A DNA stretch of 15,055 nt from Bacteroidota bacterium (GCA_023417955.1 JAEZDW010000016.1:1-15055); one strand, 5' to 3'; shown: positions 1 to 6,921, counted from the stretch's first letter. A program made the numbers and translations. The notes: generated by a model from the sequence alone, not told the origin.

Positions 1-1
1 G

Positions 2-76
2 TAGTCTGGATCGGGTTCGAACCGATGACCTCTGCCCTGTCAAGGCAGCGCTCTAAACCAGCTGAGCTACCAGACT
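2..76 (-). tRNA. tRNA-Val (anticodon GAC)
   Basis: Read on the minus strand, the sequence folds into a complete cloverleaf. The 7-bp acceptor stem is AGTCTGG with CCAGACT, the D stem is GCTC with GAGC, and the anticodon stem is CTGCC with GGCAG around the loop TTGACAG. The T arm is ATCGG-TTCGAAC-CCGAT. The anticodon in the loop is GAC, which reads GUC/GUU valine codons. The discriminator base is A at position 2. No CCA is encoded: position 1 gives a C, but it is preceded by the discriminator and the rest lies outside the window. Position 76 is the mature 5' end. Confidence 0.95.
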
Positions 77-91
77 TCAAAAAGAGGTGCT

Positions 92-120
92 AAAGTAAGC
101 CGATTCGGCCAACATGTCAA
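92..120 (-). promoter_or_regulatory. Promoter of the tRNA-Val gene
   Basis: On the minus strand TTGACA (120-115) is followed after 17 bases by TACTTT (97-92). The same site reads as TTG-N20-TACTTTAG, one mismatch from the Bacteroidota pattern TTG-N19/20-TAnnTTTG. Transcription would start around position 85, about ten bases before the mature tRNA 5' end, which is the expected place. The match is seen directly; its activity is inferred. Confidence 0.6.
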
Positions 121-220
121 GCACGGCAACGTCATGGGCCAAAAGTTTCATTCCCTGCTGGCGGATTCACGAGATACGTCAAGGCGGACGGAACGCAGAC
201 AAGGCCAGCCAACCGAATGA

Positions 221-251
221 TTGCACAGCTTTCGAGGTTATCCTATCTTTA
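221..251 (+). promoter_or_regulatory. Candidate promoter of the small basic exported protein
   Basis: TTG at 221-223 is followed after 20 bases by TATCTTTA (244-251), one mismatch from TAnnTTTG. Spacing is the same as in the tRNA promoter on the other strand. The predicted transcription start falls at about 256, the A of the ATG, so the mRNA would have little or no leader. This is a pattern match only. Confidence 0.35.
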
Positions 252-255
252 GCGC

Positions 256-576
256 ATGATCGTTCGGGGGTTGGCAATTGTTACGCTATCACTACTAACC
301 TATTGCAGTTACGGGCAGACTGCGGCGCCACCGTCTACTTCTGCAACTGACCACAAAGTCAAGATAGAGAAAACCAAGCGTGCCCGGACCACATCACCGC
401 GTAAAGATCACGAAGTCCGTTTCGCTGAAAAGAATCGTAAAAAAGCCGTCGGCGTTAAGGAACGCGAACCCGTGGTGTATAGGAACAATAAGAAGATGCA
501 GAAGCGAAACCGCCAACGAGGGTCGGCAGGTAAACCTGGCAAAAAACGGAGGACACCACTTCCAAATCTCGACTAA
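256..576 (+). CDS. Small, very basic exported protein of unknown function
   Basis: A 106-residue ORF, the only plausible plus-strand protein gene in the window. Residues 1-21 look like a signal peptide: MIVR, a hydrophobic run (GLAIVTLSLLTY), then CSYGQ. Cys17 is not in a good lipobox because Tyr precedes it, so type I cleavage near Gly20/Gln21 is more likely than lipidation. From residue 33 on, 27 of about 74 residues are Lys or Arg, with few hydrophobics, which suggests a disordered polycation that could bind polyanions such as DNA, LPS or polyphosphate (inference). No Shine-Dalgarno is visible; a promoter-like site ends five bases before the ATG. The gene diverges from the tRNA and converges on the 649-1698 gene. 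I do not recognise a family. Low-complexity basic ORFs can be spurious, but the signal peptide argues for a real gene. Confidence 0.6.
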   Translation: MIVRGLAIVTLSLLTYCSYGQTAAPPSTSATDHKVKIEKTKRARTTSPRKDHEVRFAEKNRKKAVGVKEREPVVYRNNKKMQKRNRQRGSAGKPGKKRRTPLPNLD

Positions 577-589
577 TACAAAGTCACCG

Positions 590-626
590 TTAAAAAATAA
601 AAGTGCCGGCGTTTAAGCCGACACTT
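590..626 (-). terminator. Intrinsic terminator of the 649-1698 gene
   Basis: Positions 601-610 (AAGTGCCGGC) pair with 617-626 (GCCGACACTT) around a 6-base loop. The single non-Watson-Crick position is a G-U pair in the minus-strand RNA. On that strand the hairpin is followed by a T-rich run (600-590, TTATTTTTTA). It begins about 20 bp after the stop codon. No T-tract follows on the plus strand, so it should mainly terminate minus-strand transcription. Confidence 0.8.
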
Positions 627-648
627 GTTCATCGCCAACAACTGTCAA

Positions 649-1698
649 TTATTTTAAAACTTTGAGAAACTCACCTGTGTGATGGTTAAGGAATTTAGAG
701 GCTGCCGCGTAAACGCCTTCAGAGTAGCGTTGCGGGTCCACATCTACAGTTCTGGCGCTCTTTGTTTTTTGATTTCTAACGCTGTAAAAAGTACCATAGA
801 TCGTATTCGTTCCCTGAGCCATTCCGCCGCGGGCCGAGCTGGTGATCTTCTCATCCTCAATAACACCGTTGATAAACAGGGGCTTTGCAAGCGTTCCACT
901 GTACGTAGTGGTTGCCCCCGCGCCCATTTTACCATGATAAAATCCAACGGTACTTGTCACGGTTGTTACTGAATTCTGGCCCTTGAATTTGACCTTTGCA
1001 TCTTCAGTCATGATAACACTTTCCACGCCGACTACGCGAAGACTGGTCTTAACTTTCAGTTTTGCCCCACCGCCTTTGAACGCCTCCTGATCCTGGATAA
1101 AAAGTACAGTGATGTCGACGGCTCCGATTATCGCATCGTCAAGTTCCTTTGACAGTTTCGGAAACTTCATCGCTTCATTACCCAGGAAACCGCCGCGCTT
1201 CATTTTTCCATCTTTATCGACGCCCTTGACATAAAATTCAAACCCCGTGGGTGACGTAGAAAGCACTCCCGGAATTTCGGCCATGGTTATCGTTCCTCCA
1301 GACATACGAGTATAGCCTTCATAGCTACTGGTCTTCGCTGCCTCGTCCGGCGAGATAATCGTCAAACCTTTGGCTTCGATCTGGGCGATGTAATCCTTGT
1401 AGAGTTTATCGGTGATCCCCTGAACAGTAGCCTCATCAAGGCCTTCAAGTCCGACAGAAATCTCGGTAAGTGCGTCACCCTTCATTCCGCCGCCGAGCTG
1501 GTGGCCACCTTGTTTGTAGTCCTGTTTCTCATTGTAAACCTGATAGTTCACGTCAAAGCTCGCGATATAAATTCGTTTCGCATTTTTGGCTTTGTTGAGA
1601 CCAAACGATTGATCTTTGGGCTTAAACTCGCCCAAAGTCTGAGCTGCAAGACCGCCGGCAACGACAAGTAGTGCAAGCACTAAATAAATTCTTTTCAT
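649..1698 (-). CDS. Secreted protein of unknown function, 349 aa
   Basis: The protein begins with a clear signal peptide (MKRIYLVLALLVVAGGLAA, cleavage likely before Gln20), so it should be periplasmic or exported. The rest is soluble, has no cysteine and no further membrane segment. Visible features are a hydrophobic strand after a basic patch (KRIYIASFDVNYQVY, about 41-55), a Gly-rich stretch (about 64-75), a helical part (about 85-118) ending in GLTIISPDEA, and further beta-like segments to about 280. This fits a mixed alpha/beta periplasmic domain, but I do not recognise a named family and assign no function. It lies 136 bp downstream of the histidine kinase on the same strand and has its own terminator. 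The region upstream holds a hairpin (1779-1800), so independent transcription is likely. No strong Shine-Dalgarno is visible before ATG 1698. Confidence 0.85.
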   Translation of the reverse strand: MKRIYLVLALLVVAGGLAAQTLGEFKPKDQSFGLNKAKNAKRIYIASFDVNYQVYNEKQDYKQGGHQLGGGMKGDALTEISVGLEGLDEATVQGITDKLYKDYIAQIEAKGLTIISPDEAAKTSSYEGYTRMSGGTITMAEIPGVLSTSPTGFEFYVKGVDKDGKMKRGGFLGNEAMKFPKLSKELDDAIIGAVDITVLFIQDQEAFKGGGAKLKVKTSLRVVGVESVIMTEDAKVKFKGQNSVTTVTSTVGFYHGKMGAGATTTYSGTLAKPLFINGVIEDEKITSSARGGMAQGTNTIYGTFYSVRNQKTKSARTVDVDPQRYSEGVYAAASKFLNHHTGEFLKVLK

Positions 1699-1778
1699 AA
1701 GACAGGTTAGTTGTTGATGATTTAGAAGGCGCTATAACAACGCCATAATGCAAAAGTCAGGCAAACGGCTGCCCGTCG

Positions 1779-1800
1779 AAATACCATTGAGATGGCATTT
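1779..1800 (-). repeat. Hairpin between the kinase gene and the 649-1698 gene
   Basis: On the minus strand AAATGCCAT (1800-1792) pairs with ATGGTATTT (1787-1779) over nine pairs including one G-U, with a 4-base loop CTCA. It starts 35 bp after the kinase stop codon. The 3' arm ends in TATTT but no longer U-run follows, so it is at best a weak terminator. It could also be a regulatory stem-loop ahead of the next gene. Confidence 0.45.
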
Positions 1801-1834
1801 CCATATACCGGCTGGTACGGATATACAATAGGAA

Positions 1835-3838
1835 TCAGCTTTCGGCCCCTGTGGTGGGGGCTATCGTTTCCAGGGAGTGAGTTTCGCTATGTGCAGGCGT
1901 AGTAATGGTGCATGTGGATCCGTTATGAGCGGAGTCAGAATCAATTTCAACAACGCCGCCTATCAGACGGATTCTGGATTGGATATTTTTCCATCCATGT
2001 CCCTTTTCAAGGTTAAGTACGGAGGTATCAAAACCGCGGCCATTATCTTCAATCATAATGACATACTCGTCGGTATGCCCGGTAAACTGGATTGTTACAC
2101 GGGTAGCCTGTGCGTACTTAAGAATGTTATTTGTCCATTCCTGGATAATGCGATACAACGAAACCTCTTCGAGTTCTGTAAACCTTTCAGGAAACTCGAA
2201 TGATGAAACCTCAAACACGACATTCCCTGCCTGATTGAGTCGCACAGCCATTTCTTCGGTAGCGGCGACAAGACCATTTCGAATGAGTGTAGCAGGCATG
2301 AGGTTGAATGCAACACGCCTGAATTCGTGGCCCATTTCATCCATAATCTTGTCAGTTTGTTCAATCACCTCAAGCTTCCTTTCGTCATCTGAAGTCTGCT
2401 GAATTTGATTCAGGGCAAGCCGGAGCGACGATATCCACTGTCCCATTCCATCGTGAAGATCCCTTGCAATTCGCTTACGTTCATCTTCCTGTGATTCAAT
2501 GGTCGCTCTGATATAAGCGTCACGAAGCGCAAGCTCCTTTTCCTGACGGGCAATTTCAAGACGCCGGGCGTGTCTGCTGCGGACAAGTAGAAATATGACC
2601 ATCAGTAATACGACGACAAAGACGAGTGCACCAATAATCACATAGTTTGTTAGCAAGCGGGCCCTGCTTTCCGCAAGTTCTGCTTCCTGCACAGCAATCC
2701 GTTGCTCCTTTTGCTCCGTTTCGTAGCCGATCCGGAGATCTGCGATATCGTGCTGTACCTTTTCGCTCATCATTGAATCACGCACAGCTGTGTAGTTTAC
2801 AAACGCATCAAGTGATTTTTTCCAATCCCCACGGGCACGATACATCTCGTAGAGATTCAGCAGGATTTTCGCTTCTTCGGGGCGCTGAGCGGAAGCGTCA
2901 AGCGAATCCAGGGCTGTCCTGAAATGTTTTTCAGCTGCTGAATAATTGCCCAGTTTACTTTCTATTCGTCCCAGCATGTTAAGACTGGAAATGATACCCT
3001 GATTATCTCCAATTTCCCGTCGCAGCGCGAGTGCCTTTTGTGAGAGCATTTTTGCACTGTCGAGCCGGTTTCCAAGAACTTCGATTTCCGAAAAGTTATT
3101 GTAAGCAATTCCCAAATAGTGCTTCGCCCCAGGCGCTGACATATCCATTTCTGAAATCACTTTCGCATACAGGCGTTTAGCTTCGTTGTACTCCTTCCTT
3201 CGGAAATGAATATTACCAATATTGATCCTCGAAATAGCGACGTCGTTCCCGCTGCGGGTACTTTCGTGAAGCTCCAGGGCTTTTCGATAGTAAAGCAATG
3301 CATTATCGAGATCCTCCTGTGCCTCATAAACTGCAGCCACATTATTCAATGCACTGCCAAGGCCTACAGGATGTTTCAGCTCCTCATACATACGAAGAGC
3401 GCCTAACTGAAACGCGAGGGCTTCGTCATAGTTACCCATTCTGTATGCCGCACTGCCAAGCTTCAACGACAAACTTGCGGCACGTGGTTTATCATGTTGG
3501 TCTTCGCGAATGGCCAGAGCACGTCTCCAAAAAGCAACCGCGTTGGAAAACTCGGCCCGATCATAGTAGATGAGCCCCGCATCGCTTAATACCTGAGCGA
3601 GGCCATTCCTGAAATTGAGACGCGTTGCCAGATCGATACCGCGCAATCCGAAGGCAAGAGCCGAATCCTGGTTTACAAAACGATATTCATAGCACAAATC
3701 AGCCAGAGCGAGCACACCAAGAGTGTCGCTGCTATGCGCATAGGAGACTTCACGGAGACTGTCTAAACGAGGTTGGGCAAATGCAACGCTACAGGTAAGC
3801 GAAATACTTGCGATCAGGAGGCAGATTTTATCAGGCAT
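1835..3838 (-). CDS. TPR-containing sensor histidine kinase (HisKA_3 type)
   Basis: A 667-residue two-component sensor. Residues 1-21 are a signal peptide (cleavage after AFA). About 40-350 is a run of tetratricopeptide repeats, seen in recurring A-x3-Y-x6-A-x3-A patterns such as GNYDEALAFQLGAL and EDLDNALLYYRKAL. A coiled-coil-like stretch follows, then one membrane segment (about 398-419), so the TPR sensor part lies in the periplasm. The cytoplasmic part has the NarX/LiaS-type phosphoacceptor helix (ERKRIARDLHDGMGQ) with His462 as the likely phosphorylated residue. The HATPase_c domain has an N box (E567, N570/N571, K574), a G1 box (IEDNGRGFD, D598) and a G2 box (GHGWKNIQSR, 612-622). All key residues are present. 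The partner is almost certainly the response regulator just upstream at 3919-4590; the signal is unknown. No clear Shine-Dalgarno precedes ATG 3838. Confidence 0.95.
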   Translation of the reverse strand: MPDKICLLIASISLTCSVAFAQPRLDSLREVSYAHSSDTLGVLALADLCYEYRFVNQDSALAFGLRGIDLATRLNFRNGLAQVLSDAGLIYYDRAEFSNAVAFWRRALAIREDQHDKPRAASLSLKLGSAAYRMGNYDEALAFQLGALRMYEELKHPVGLGSALNNVAAVYEAQEDLDNALLYYRKALELHESTRSGNDVAISRINIGNIHFRRKEYNEAKRLYAKVISEMDMSAPGAKHYLGIAYNNFSEIEVLGNRLDSAKMLSQKALALRREIGDNQGIISSLNMLGRIESKLGNYSAAEKHFRTALDSLDASAQRPEEAKILLNLYEMYRARGDWKKSLDAFVNYTAVRDSMMSEKVQHDIADLRIGYETEQKEQRIAVQEAELAESRARLLTNYVIIGALVFVVVLLMVIFLLVRSRHARRLEIARQEKELALRDAYIRATIESQEDERKRIARDLHDGMGQWISSLRLALNQIQQTSDDERKLEVIEQTDKIMDEMGHEFRRVAFNLMPATLIRNGLVAATEEMAVRLNQAGNVVFEVSSFEFPERFTELEEVSLYRIIQEWTNNILKYAQATRVTIQFTGHTDEYVIMIEDNGRGFDTSVLNLEKGHGWKNIQSRIRLIGGVVEIDSDSAHNGSTCTITTPAHSETHSLETIAPTTGAES

Positions 3839-3885
3839 GAGGATCCAGCTCTCGCTGGTAGTGAAATATGCCGTTTTTCTACAAG

Positions 3886-3919
3886 AAAAAAAATGCCGGA
3901 GAAAAAAAAGCCGGCATTT
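3886..3919 (-). terminator. Strong intrinsic terminator between response regulator and kinase genes
   Basis: On the minus strand AAATGCCGG (3919-3911) and CCGGCATTT (3899-3891) form a perfect 9-bp stem with an 11-base pyrimidine-rich loop, and the arm runs into a tract of eight T. The stem begins within the TGA stop codon of the response regulator gene. Read-through into the kinase gene should therefore be limited unless the stop is regulated. Confidence 0.85.
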
Positions 3920-4590
3920 CAGATGAGATTGTTGGCGTATGCGAATTTGATCAGGCCAACCAGTGAACTCGTCCCGGTTTTCCTGAAAATATTCTTGCGA
4001 TGGGTTTCAACAGTGCGTTCACTTATAAATAATTCCGCCGCAATATCACGGTTTGAATACTCCCTGGCTATAAGTTTCAGAATTTCGCGCTCTCGTTCCG
4101 TCAGAAGTTTTCCTTCATCCGGGCTGTCCATGCTTTGAATCAGCAGTTTACTTACATCGCTGCTGAGGAACACCTTCCCGGAAAGCACTTCATTGATCGC
4201 CTGGATCAGTTCCTTATGTGAATCATTCTTCAACACGAAACCATTTACACCGCTGCGAAGTATTTCTTTCACGAGGTGCACTTCGTTGTGCATGCTAAGA
4301 ACGATTATCTTCAGATCGGGAAGCGCACGTTTGGCGGCATGGATCAGGGAAAGACCATCGACGTCAGGAAGATTAAAGTCTGTAATGAGGAGATCAGCAT
4401 CTCCGGACCGCAGAAACTGAAGCGCCTCTTCGGCGGAGGTGAAGGCACCTTTTAGTGCAAACTGCGAATCTTTTTCCAGGAGATTTCTGATTCCGTCAAG
4501 GACTATCCGATGGTCATCGACCAGTATGATCCGGGTTGGAGACAAGCGTTGCGTCGGTTTGAAAAACCTAAAAATACCTGCATTTTCCAT
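3919..4590 (-). CDS. NarL/FixJ-family response regulator with LuxR-type HTH
   Basis: A 223-residue transcription regulator. The receiver domain (about 19-135) has acidic residues D25/D26, phosphoacceptor D71 (LLITDFNLPD), S99 and K121 (VLKND). A LuxR-type DNA-binding domain follows at about 161-223 (LLTEREREILKLIAREYSNRDIAAELFISERTVETHRKN in overview), with T194/H197 in the recognition helix region. It is typical of partners of HisKA_3 kinases and the cognate kinase gene follows at 1835-3838. The first 18 residues (MENAGIFRFFKPTQRLSP) precede the usual start of this fold. A TTG codon at Leu16 (about 4545) could be a later start, but ATG 4590 is kept because a weak TAGGA element lies just before it. 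Targets are unknown; neighbouring envelope or stress genes are possible by context only. Confidence 0.93.
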   Translation of the reverse strand: MENAGIFRFFKPTQRLSPTRIILVDDHRIVLDGIRNLLEKDSQFALKGAFTSAEEALQFLRSGDADLLITDFNLPDVDGLSLIHAAKRALPDLKIIVLSMHNEVHLVKEILRSGVNGFVLKNDSHKELIQAINEVLSGKVFLSSDVSKLLIQSMDSPDEGKLLTEREREILKLIAREYSNRDIAAELFISERTVETHRKNIFRKTGTSSLVGLIKFAYANNLI

Positions 4591-4694
4591 GTCCTACAAA
4601 TAAAATCGAACACTGAATTGTCCGCTATCCGTGGTACACGGTATGTTTATATACCCACAACGCCCCGGCTGGTGACACTGCCAAAGACACCGAC

Positions 4695-5165
4695 CTACTT
4701 AAGGTATGCCGAATACATCCACAGCAGCTTTTCCTGTTCCCGGATGTAGTCGCTCATCAACGCCAGTGTGCCTTCGTCGCCAGCGTCTTCAGCAAGTTTC
4801 AGAATATCGCGTTCCTTGGCAACCAGAATCTTAAGGGCAGAGACAATTTCTTCGACAGCCTCCCTCCCGTCGGAAATCCCTGTCGTTTCCGCGATCGTCG
4901 AATGATTGAGGAAACCGGTGAATGAGTGAATCGGAGTCTGCTCCAGGGTCCTTACACGTTCGGCTATCGCGTCAACTTTCAGTAATGCGTCGTTATAAAG
5001 TTCCTCGAACTTCGCGTGGAGTTCAAAAAATTTCTCCCCTGTTATATTCCAGTGAAAACCCCGAACATTTATATAGAAGACCTGATAATTTGAAAGCAGT
5101 TCATTCAATTTTACTGCAAGATGGGTTGTCTTCTCGGTGTCCAGTCCTATTGCAATTGTTCTCAT
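4695..5165 (-). CDS. dps: Dps family DNA-binding/iron-storage mini-ferritin
   Basis: A 156-residue protein with the full Dps signature. Residues 33-71 (NVRGFHWNITG, then FFELHAKFEELYNDALLKVDAIAERV) contain the ferroxidase ligands His38, His50, Glu54, Asp65 and Glu69 at the spacing usual for the intersubunit Dps site. Family members form 12-subunit cages that oxidise Fe(II) with peroxide and store ferric iron, protecting DNA in oxidative stress and starvation. The N-terminal tail is short and has few Lys/Arg, so tail-mediated DNA binding may be weak (inference). An AAAGGAGGT element lies four bases from the ATG, much stronger than elsewhere in this window. The next gene upstream is 149 bp away, so Dps probably has its own promoter, possibly under redox control. 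Confidence 0.95.
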   Translation of the reverse strand: MRTIAIGLDTEKTTHLAVKLNELLSNYQVFYINVRGFHWNITGEKFFELHAKFEELYNDALLKVDAIAERVRTLEQTPIHSFTGFLNHSTIAETTGISDGREAVEEIVSALKILVAKERDILKLAEDAGDEGTLALMSDYIREQEKLLWMYSAYLK

Positions 5166-5168
5166 AAT

Positions 5169-5177
5169 ACCTCCTTT
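5169..5177 (-). promoter_or_regulatory. Perfect Shine-Dalgarno sequence of the dps gene
   Basis: The minus strand reads AAAGGAGGT, then ATT and the ATG at 5165, which confirms the start. Most other genes in the window, including the kinase and the 216-aa protein, have no comparable element, which is usual for Bacteroidota. Confidence 0.7.
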
Positions 5178-5217
5178 TTATAGTTTATAACACTATTAAA
5201 GATAACCAGTTTCCTTG

Positions 5218-5239
5218 CATGAGATCATGACAAAAGTCA
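5218..5239. repeat. Overlapping short inverted repeats upstream of dps
   Basis: CATGA-GA-TCATG (5218-5229) overlaps TGAC-AAAA-GTCA (5228-5239), 53-74 bp upstream of the dps start. Short dyads in this place could be an operator for a stress regulator, but the arms are only 4-5 bp and could arise by chance. Confidence 0.3.
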
Positions 5240-5314
5240 GGCACATGCGGAGCGAAGATCATGTAGTGAGTAAATACCTCGAATGCTTTGACATGACCAG
5301 GGGTAGTCGGTATT

Positions 5315-5653
5315 TCATTCGAAAAGCACAGACCATCCGCCCCCGAATTTATATTTGCGCTTCAGTTTTACAAGGGTCAGGCCGAGTATGAGAAGTCCAG
5401 CAACGTAATCGCTGGCAAAGGCAATAGAATTGTCATAATCAAGAATCCATGGCGCAAATAAAAGCCATGCACCCGGAAGCAGATTTACAATCCTGAGGTT
5501 ACGCATGGATTCGGAAACGGAAATCACAGCAAAGGTTACCACTATAGGGCCGACTATCCTGTTGTTATCCGAAATGAATTTTTCAAAATCAAAAATTCCC
5601 GGTGCTGCCATCAGCCAGAATCCAATTAAGATCGTTGCATAACGTGCCCACAT
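5315..5653 (-). CDS. SPW-repeat membrane protein
   Basis: A 112-residue, very hydrophobic protein with about four membrane segments (roughly 5-19, 33-48, 55-70, 79-96) and a short basic C-terminus (KLKRKYKFGGG). Two related segments are seen: ILIGFWLMAAPGIFDF (9-24) and NLLPGAWLLFAPWILDY (57-73). The second has the W-x5-P-W core of the SPW family; the first has PG in place of PW. SPW proteins are inner-membrane proteins of unknown function. The ATG lies one base after the stop codon of the VKOR-like gene, so the two are almost surely co-transcribed and translationally coupled. It is the last gene of the 5315-7944 cluster. No terminator is evident downstream. Confidence 0.85.
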   Translation of the reverse strand: MWARYATILIGFWLMAAPGIFDFEKFISDNNRIVGPIVVTFAVISVSESMRNLRIVNLLPGAWLLFAPWILDYDNSIAFASDYVAGLLILGLTLVKLKRKYKFGGGWSVLFE

Positions 5654-5654
5654 T

Positions 5655-6227
5655 TTAAATAACTTTTTCTATCACTGATTTTACGCCCCAGAACGCCTTC
5701 CAAACCGATTGACCGGATTCTTTCACCCGCTTCAAATATTGGCAGCTAGCCAATACTTCGTCCATCGTCGGACCAATCATCACAATAGAGATCCCGGCAG
5801 TAACGAGACAAAGGGTACACCACGCATCGAATAGTACAGGCTGAAGAACGACGAGTAATACACTAACCAAACCCAGTGGACCGACCGCGATGCCGAACAG
5901 GACGACGATCCAGGGCTTTGTTCGCCATCGATATGTCCCACCGATTATCCCTGCCACCGCATCGAAAAGATAACTCAACGCACCGAGCACTGCATCGGGT
6001 ATCGGAAGCATATGTGAGACAGGCGAATTGAGGATGGTAATGGACCCATTTCCGAAGAAGGGTTCCCACACTGCTGAAACGACACGTAATTGATAAAGTC
6101 CCATGTATCCAGCTATAAGGAAACCGATCACTGCAAGAACAATGATCGGAATCCGCTCACTCCACGCGGCTGGATTATAATTCCACCCGGGCGGAATATC
6201 GTCGCTGAATTCAAAGGCTTTGACCAT
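5655..6227 (-). CDS. Vitamin K epoxide reductase (VKOR)-like membrane protein
   Basis: A 190-residue protein with about four membrane helices (roughly 25-50, 76-96, 107-130, 132-153) and the VKOR active-site motif WCTLC (Cys137 and Cys140) at the start of the last helix. Bacterial VKORs oxidise DsbA-like thioredoxins and pass electrons to quinones, which drives disulfide formation in exported proteins. The region where VKORs have their second, loop cysteine pair (about 57-78, SITILNSPVSHMLPIPDAVLG in part) has no cysteine; the only other one is Cys162 near the cytoplasmic end. The standard electron relay is therefore incomplete, and the protein may act on another partner or reaction. No thioredoxin domain is fused. 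It is third in a probable operon with an SDR enzyme, the 216-aa protein and the SPW protein. A GGAAG element lies shortly before ATG 6227. Confidence 0.85.
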   Translation of the reverse strand: MVKAFEFSDDIPPGWNYNPAAWSERIPIIVLAVIGFLIAGYMGLYQLRVVSAVWEPFFGNGSITILNSPVSHMLPIPDAVLGALSYLFDAVAGIIGGTYRWRTKPWIVVLFGIAVGPLGLVSVLLVVLQPVLFDAWCTLCLVTAGISIVMIGPTMDEVLASCQYLKRVKESGQSVWKAFWGVKSVIEKVI

Positions 6228-6270
6228 GGTTCACGCTTCCAATAATGGACTTACACCTTTTGAATTGCAG

Positions 6271-6921
6271 TTAGCTGATTTGTCCCTGATCATTTTGATG
6301 ACCAACTAAATAGTCAGTGAGATTCTTCCATTGATTCTTCTGAAAGAATGCCCAGCCATTAACAGCCACGAGAGTATGTTCGGCAGCATCACCGCCTGAT
6401 TCTTCGCCCTGGTTATTGATCGCCTCATTCGTTCCGATCTCCATTGCCTTAAGCGTACTGCCAATCCGTTGTACGCGGAACGCACTTCGGGCGTCCTCAT
6501 GGAAGAAATGATCGATCTGTTCAGGCTTCTCAATATTGGAAGGATCATGCGATGGTTTGACCGTAAACTCGGCAACATCAGGCTCTTCCTTTACATCAAC
6601 TACCTCGACCCAATACTTATCAACCGGTCCGGGCAAATCGATTTGAATAAAATCGCCCGTCATCACGATCTTGTGATCTGTAGGCGTACCTGCTGCATTA
6701 TGTATTTTAAAACCAGCAGTCCCAATTCCCTGAATATCGGACCAGGCATTCACGTCGAATAGTCTTTCCTTCGCCGCTACAAATTCGCGTCTGGCGGCAT
6801 CATCGTCGACGAATGACTTCTCACTTGTATATGTTTTATTTTTGCTTTCATTTCCTTTCAGCACTTCAACTTCTTTAGAGATTGCATTGGCAACCTTTTT
6901 AACTGCACTTTTAATACTCAT
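6271..6921 (-). CDS. Unrecognised soluble protein, 216 aa, of the SDR-VKOR-SPW cluster
   Basis: The protein has no signal peptide or membrane segment, so it is probably cytoplasmic. Residues 1-22 form a basic helix-like start (SIKSAVKKVANAISKEVEVLKG). A charged segment follows (about 38-58, DDDAARREFVAAKERLFDVN), then a beta-rich part (about 59-160). That part includes AGFKIHN, KIVMTGDFIQIDLPGPVDKYWVEV and EFTVKPSHDP, and resembles a small barrel. The C-terminal part has GWAFFQKNQWKNLTDYLVG. I recognise no named family and no catalytic motif; the lack of Cys and the GDFIQIDLPGP strand suggest a binding rather than a redox role, but this is speculative. It starts 24 bp after the SDR gene and ends 43 bp before the VKOR-like gene, all on one strand, so it is a probable operon member. 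Confidence 0.8.
   Translation of the reverse strand: MSIKSAVKKVANAISKEVEVLKGNESKNKTYTSEKSFVDDDAARREFVAAKERLFDVNAWSDIQGIGTAGFKIHNAAGTPTDHKIVMTGDFIQIDLPGPVDKYWVEVVDVKEEPDVAEFTVKPSHDPSNIEKPEQIDHFFHEDARSAFRVQRIGSTLKAMEIGTNEAINNQGEESGGDAAEHTLVAVNGWAFFQKNQWKNLTDYLVGHQNDQGQIS

Noticed and set aside
2..76. Reading the tRNA as tRNA-Asp from the plus-strand letters GTC
   Set aside because: The cloverleaf is on the minus strand, where the anticodon is GAC, that is valine.
114..350. Plus-strand ORF overlapping the start of the small basic protein
   Set aside because: It has no signal or domain pattern, covers the promoter-like site and overlaps the better-supported frame at 256-576.
380..616. Plus-strand ORF in another frame of the small basic protein gene
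   Set aside because: It lies almost wholly inside the 256-576 frame, has no signal peptide and runs into the terminator hairpin.
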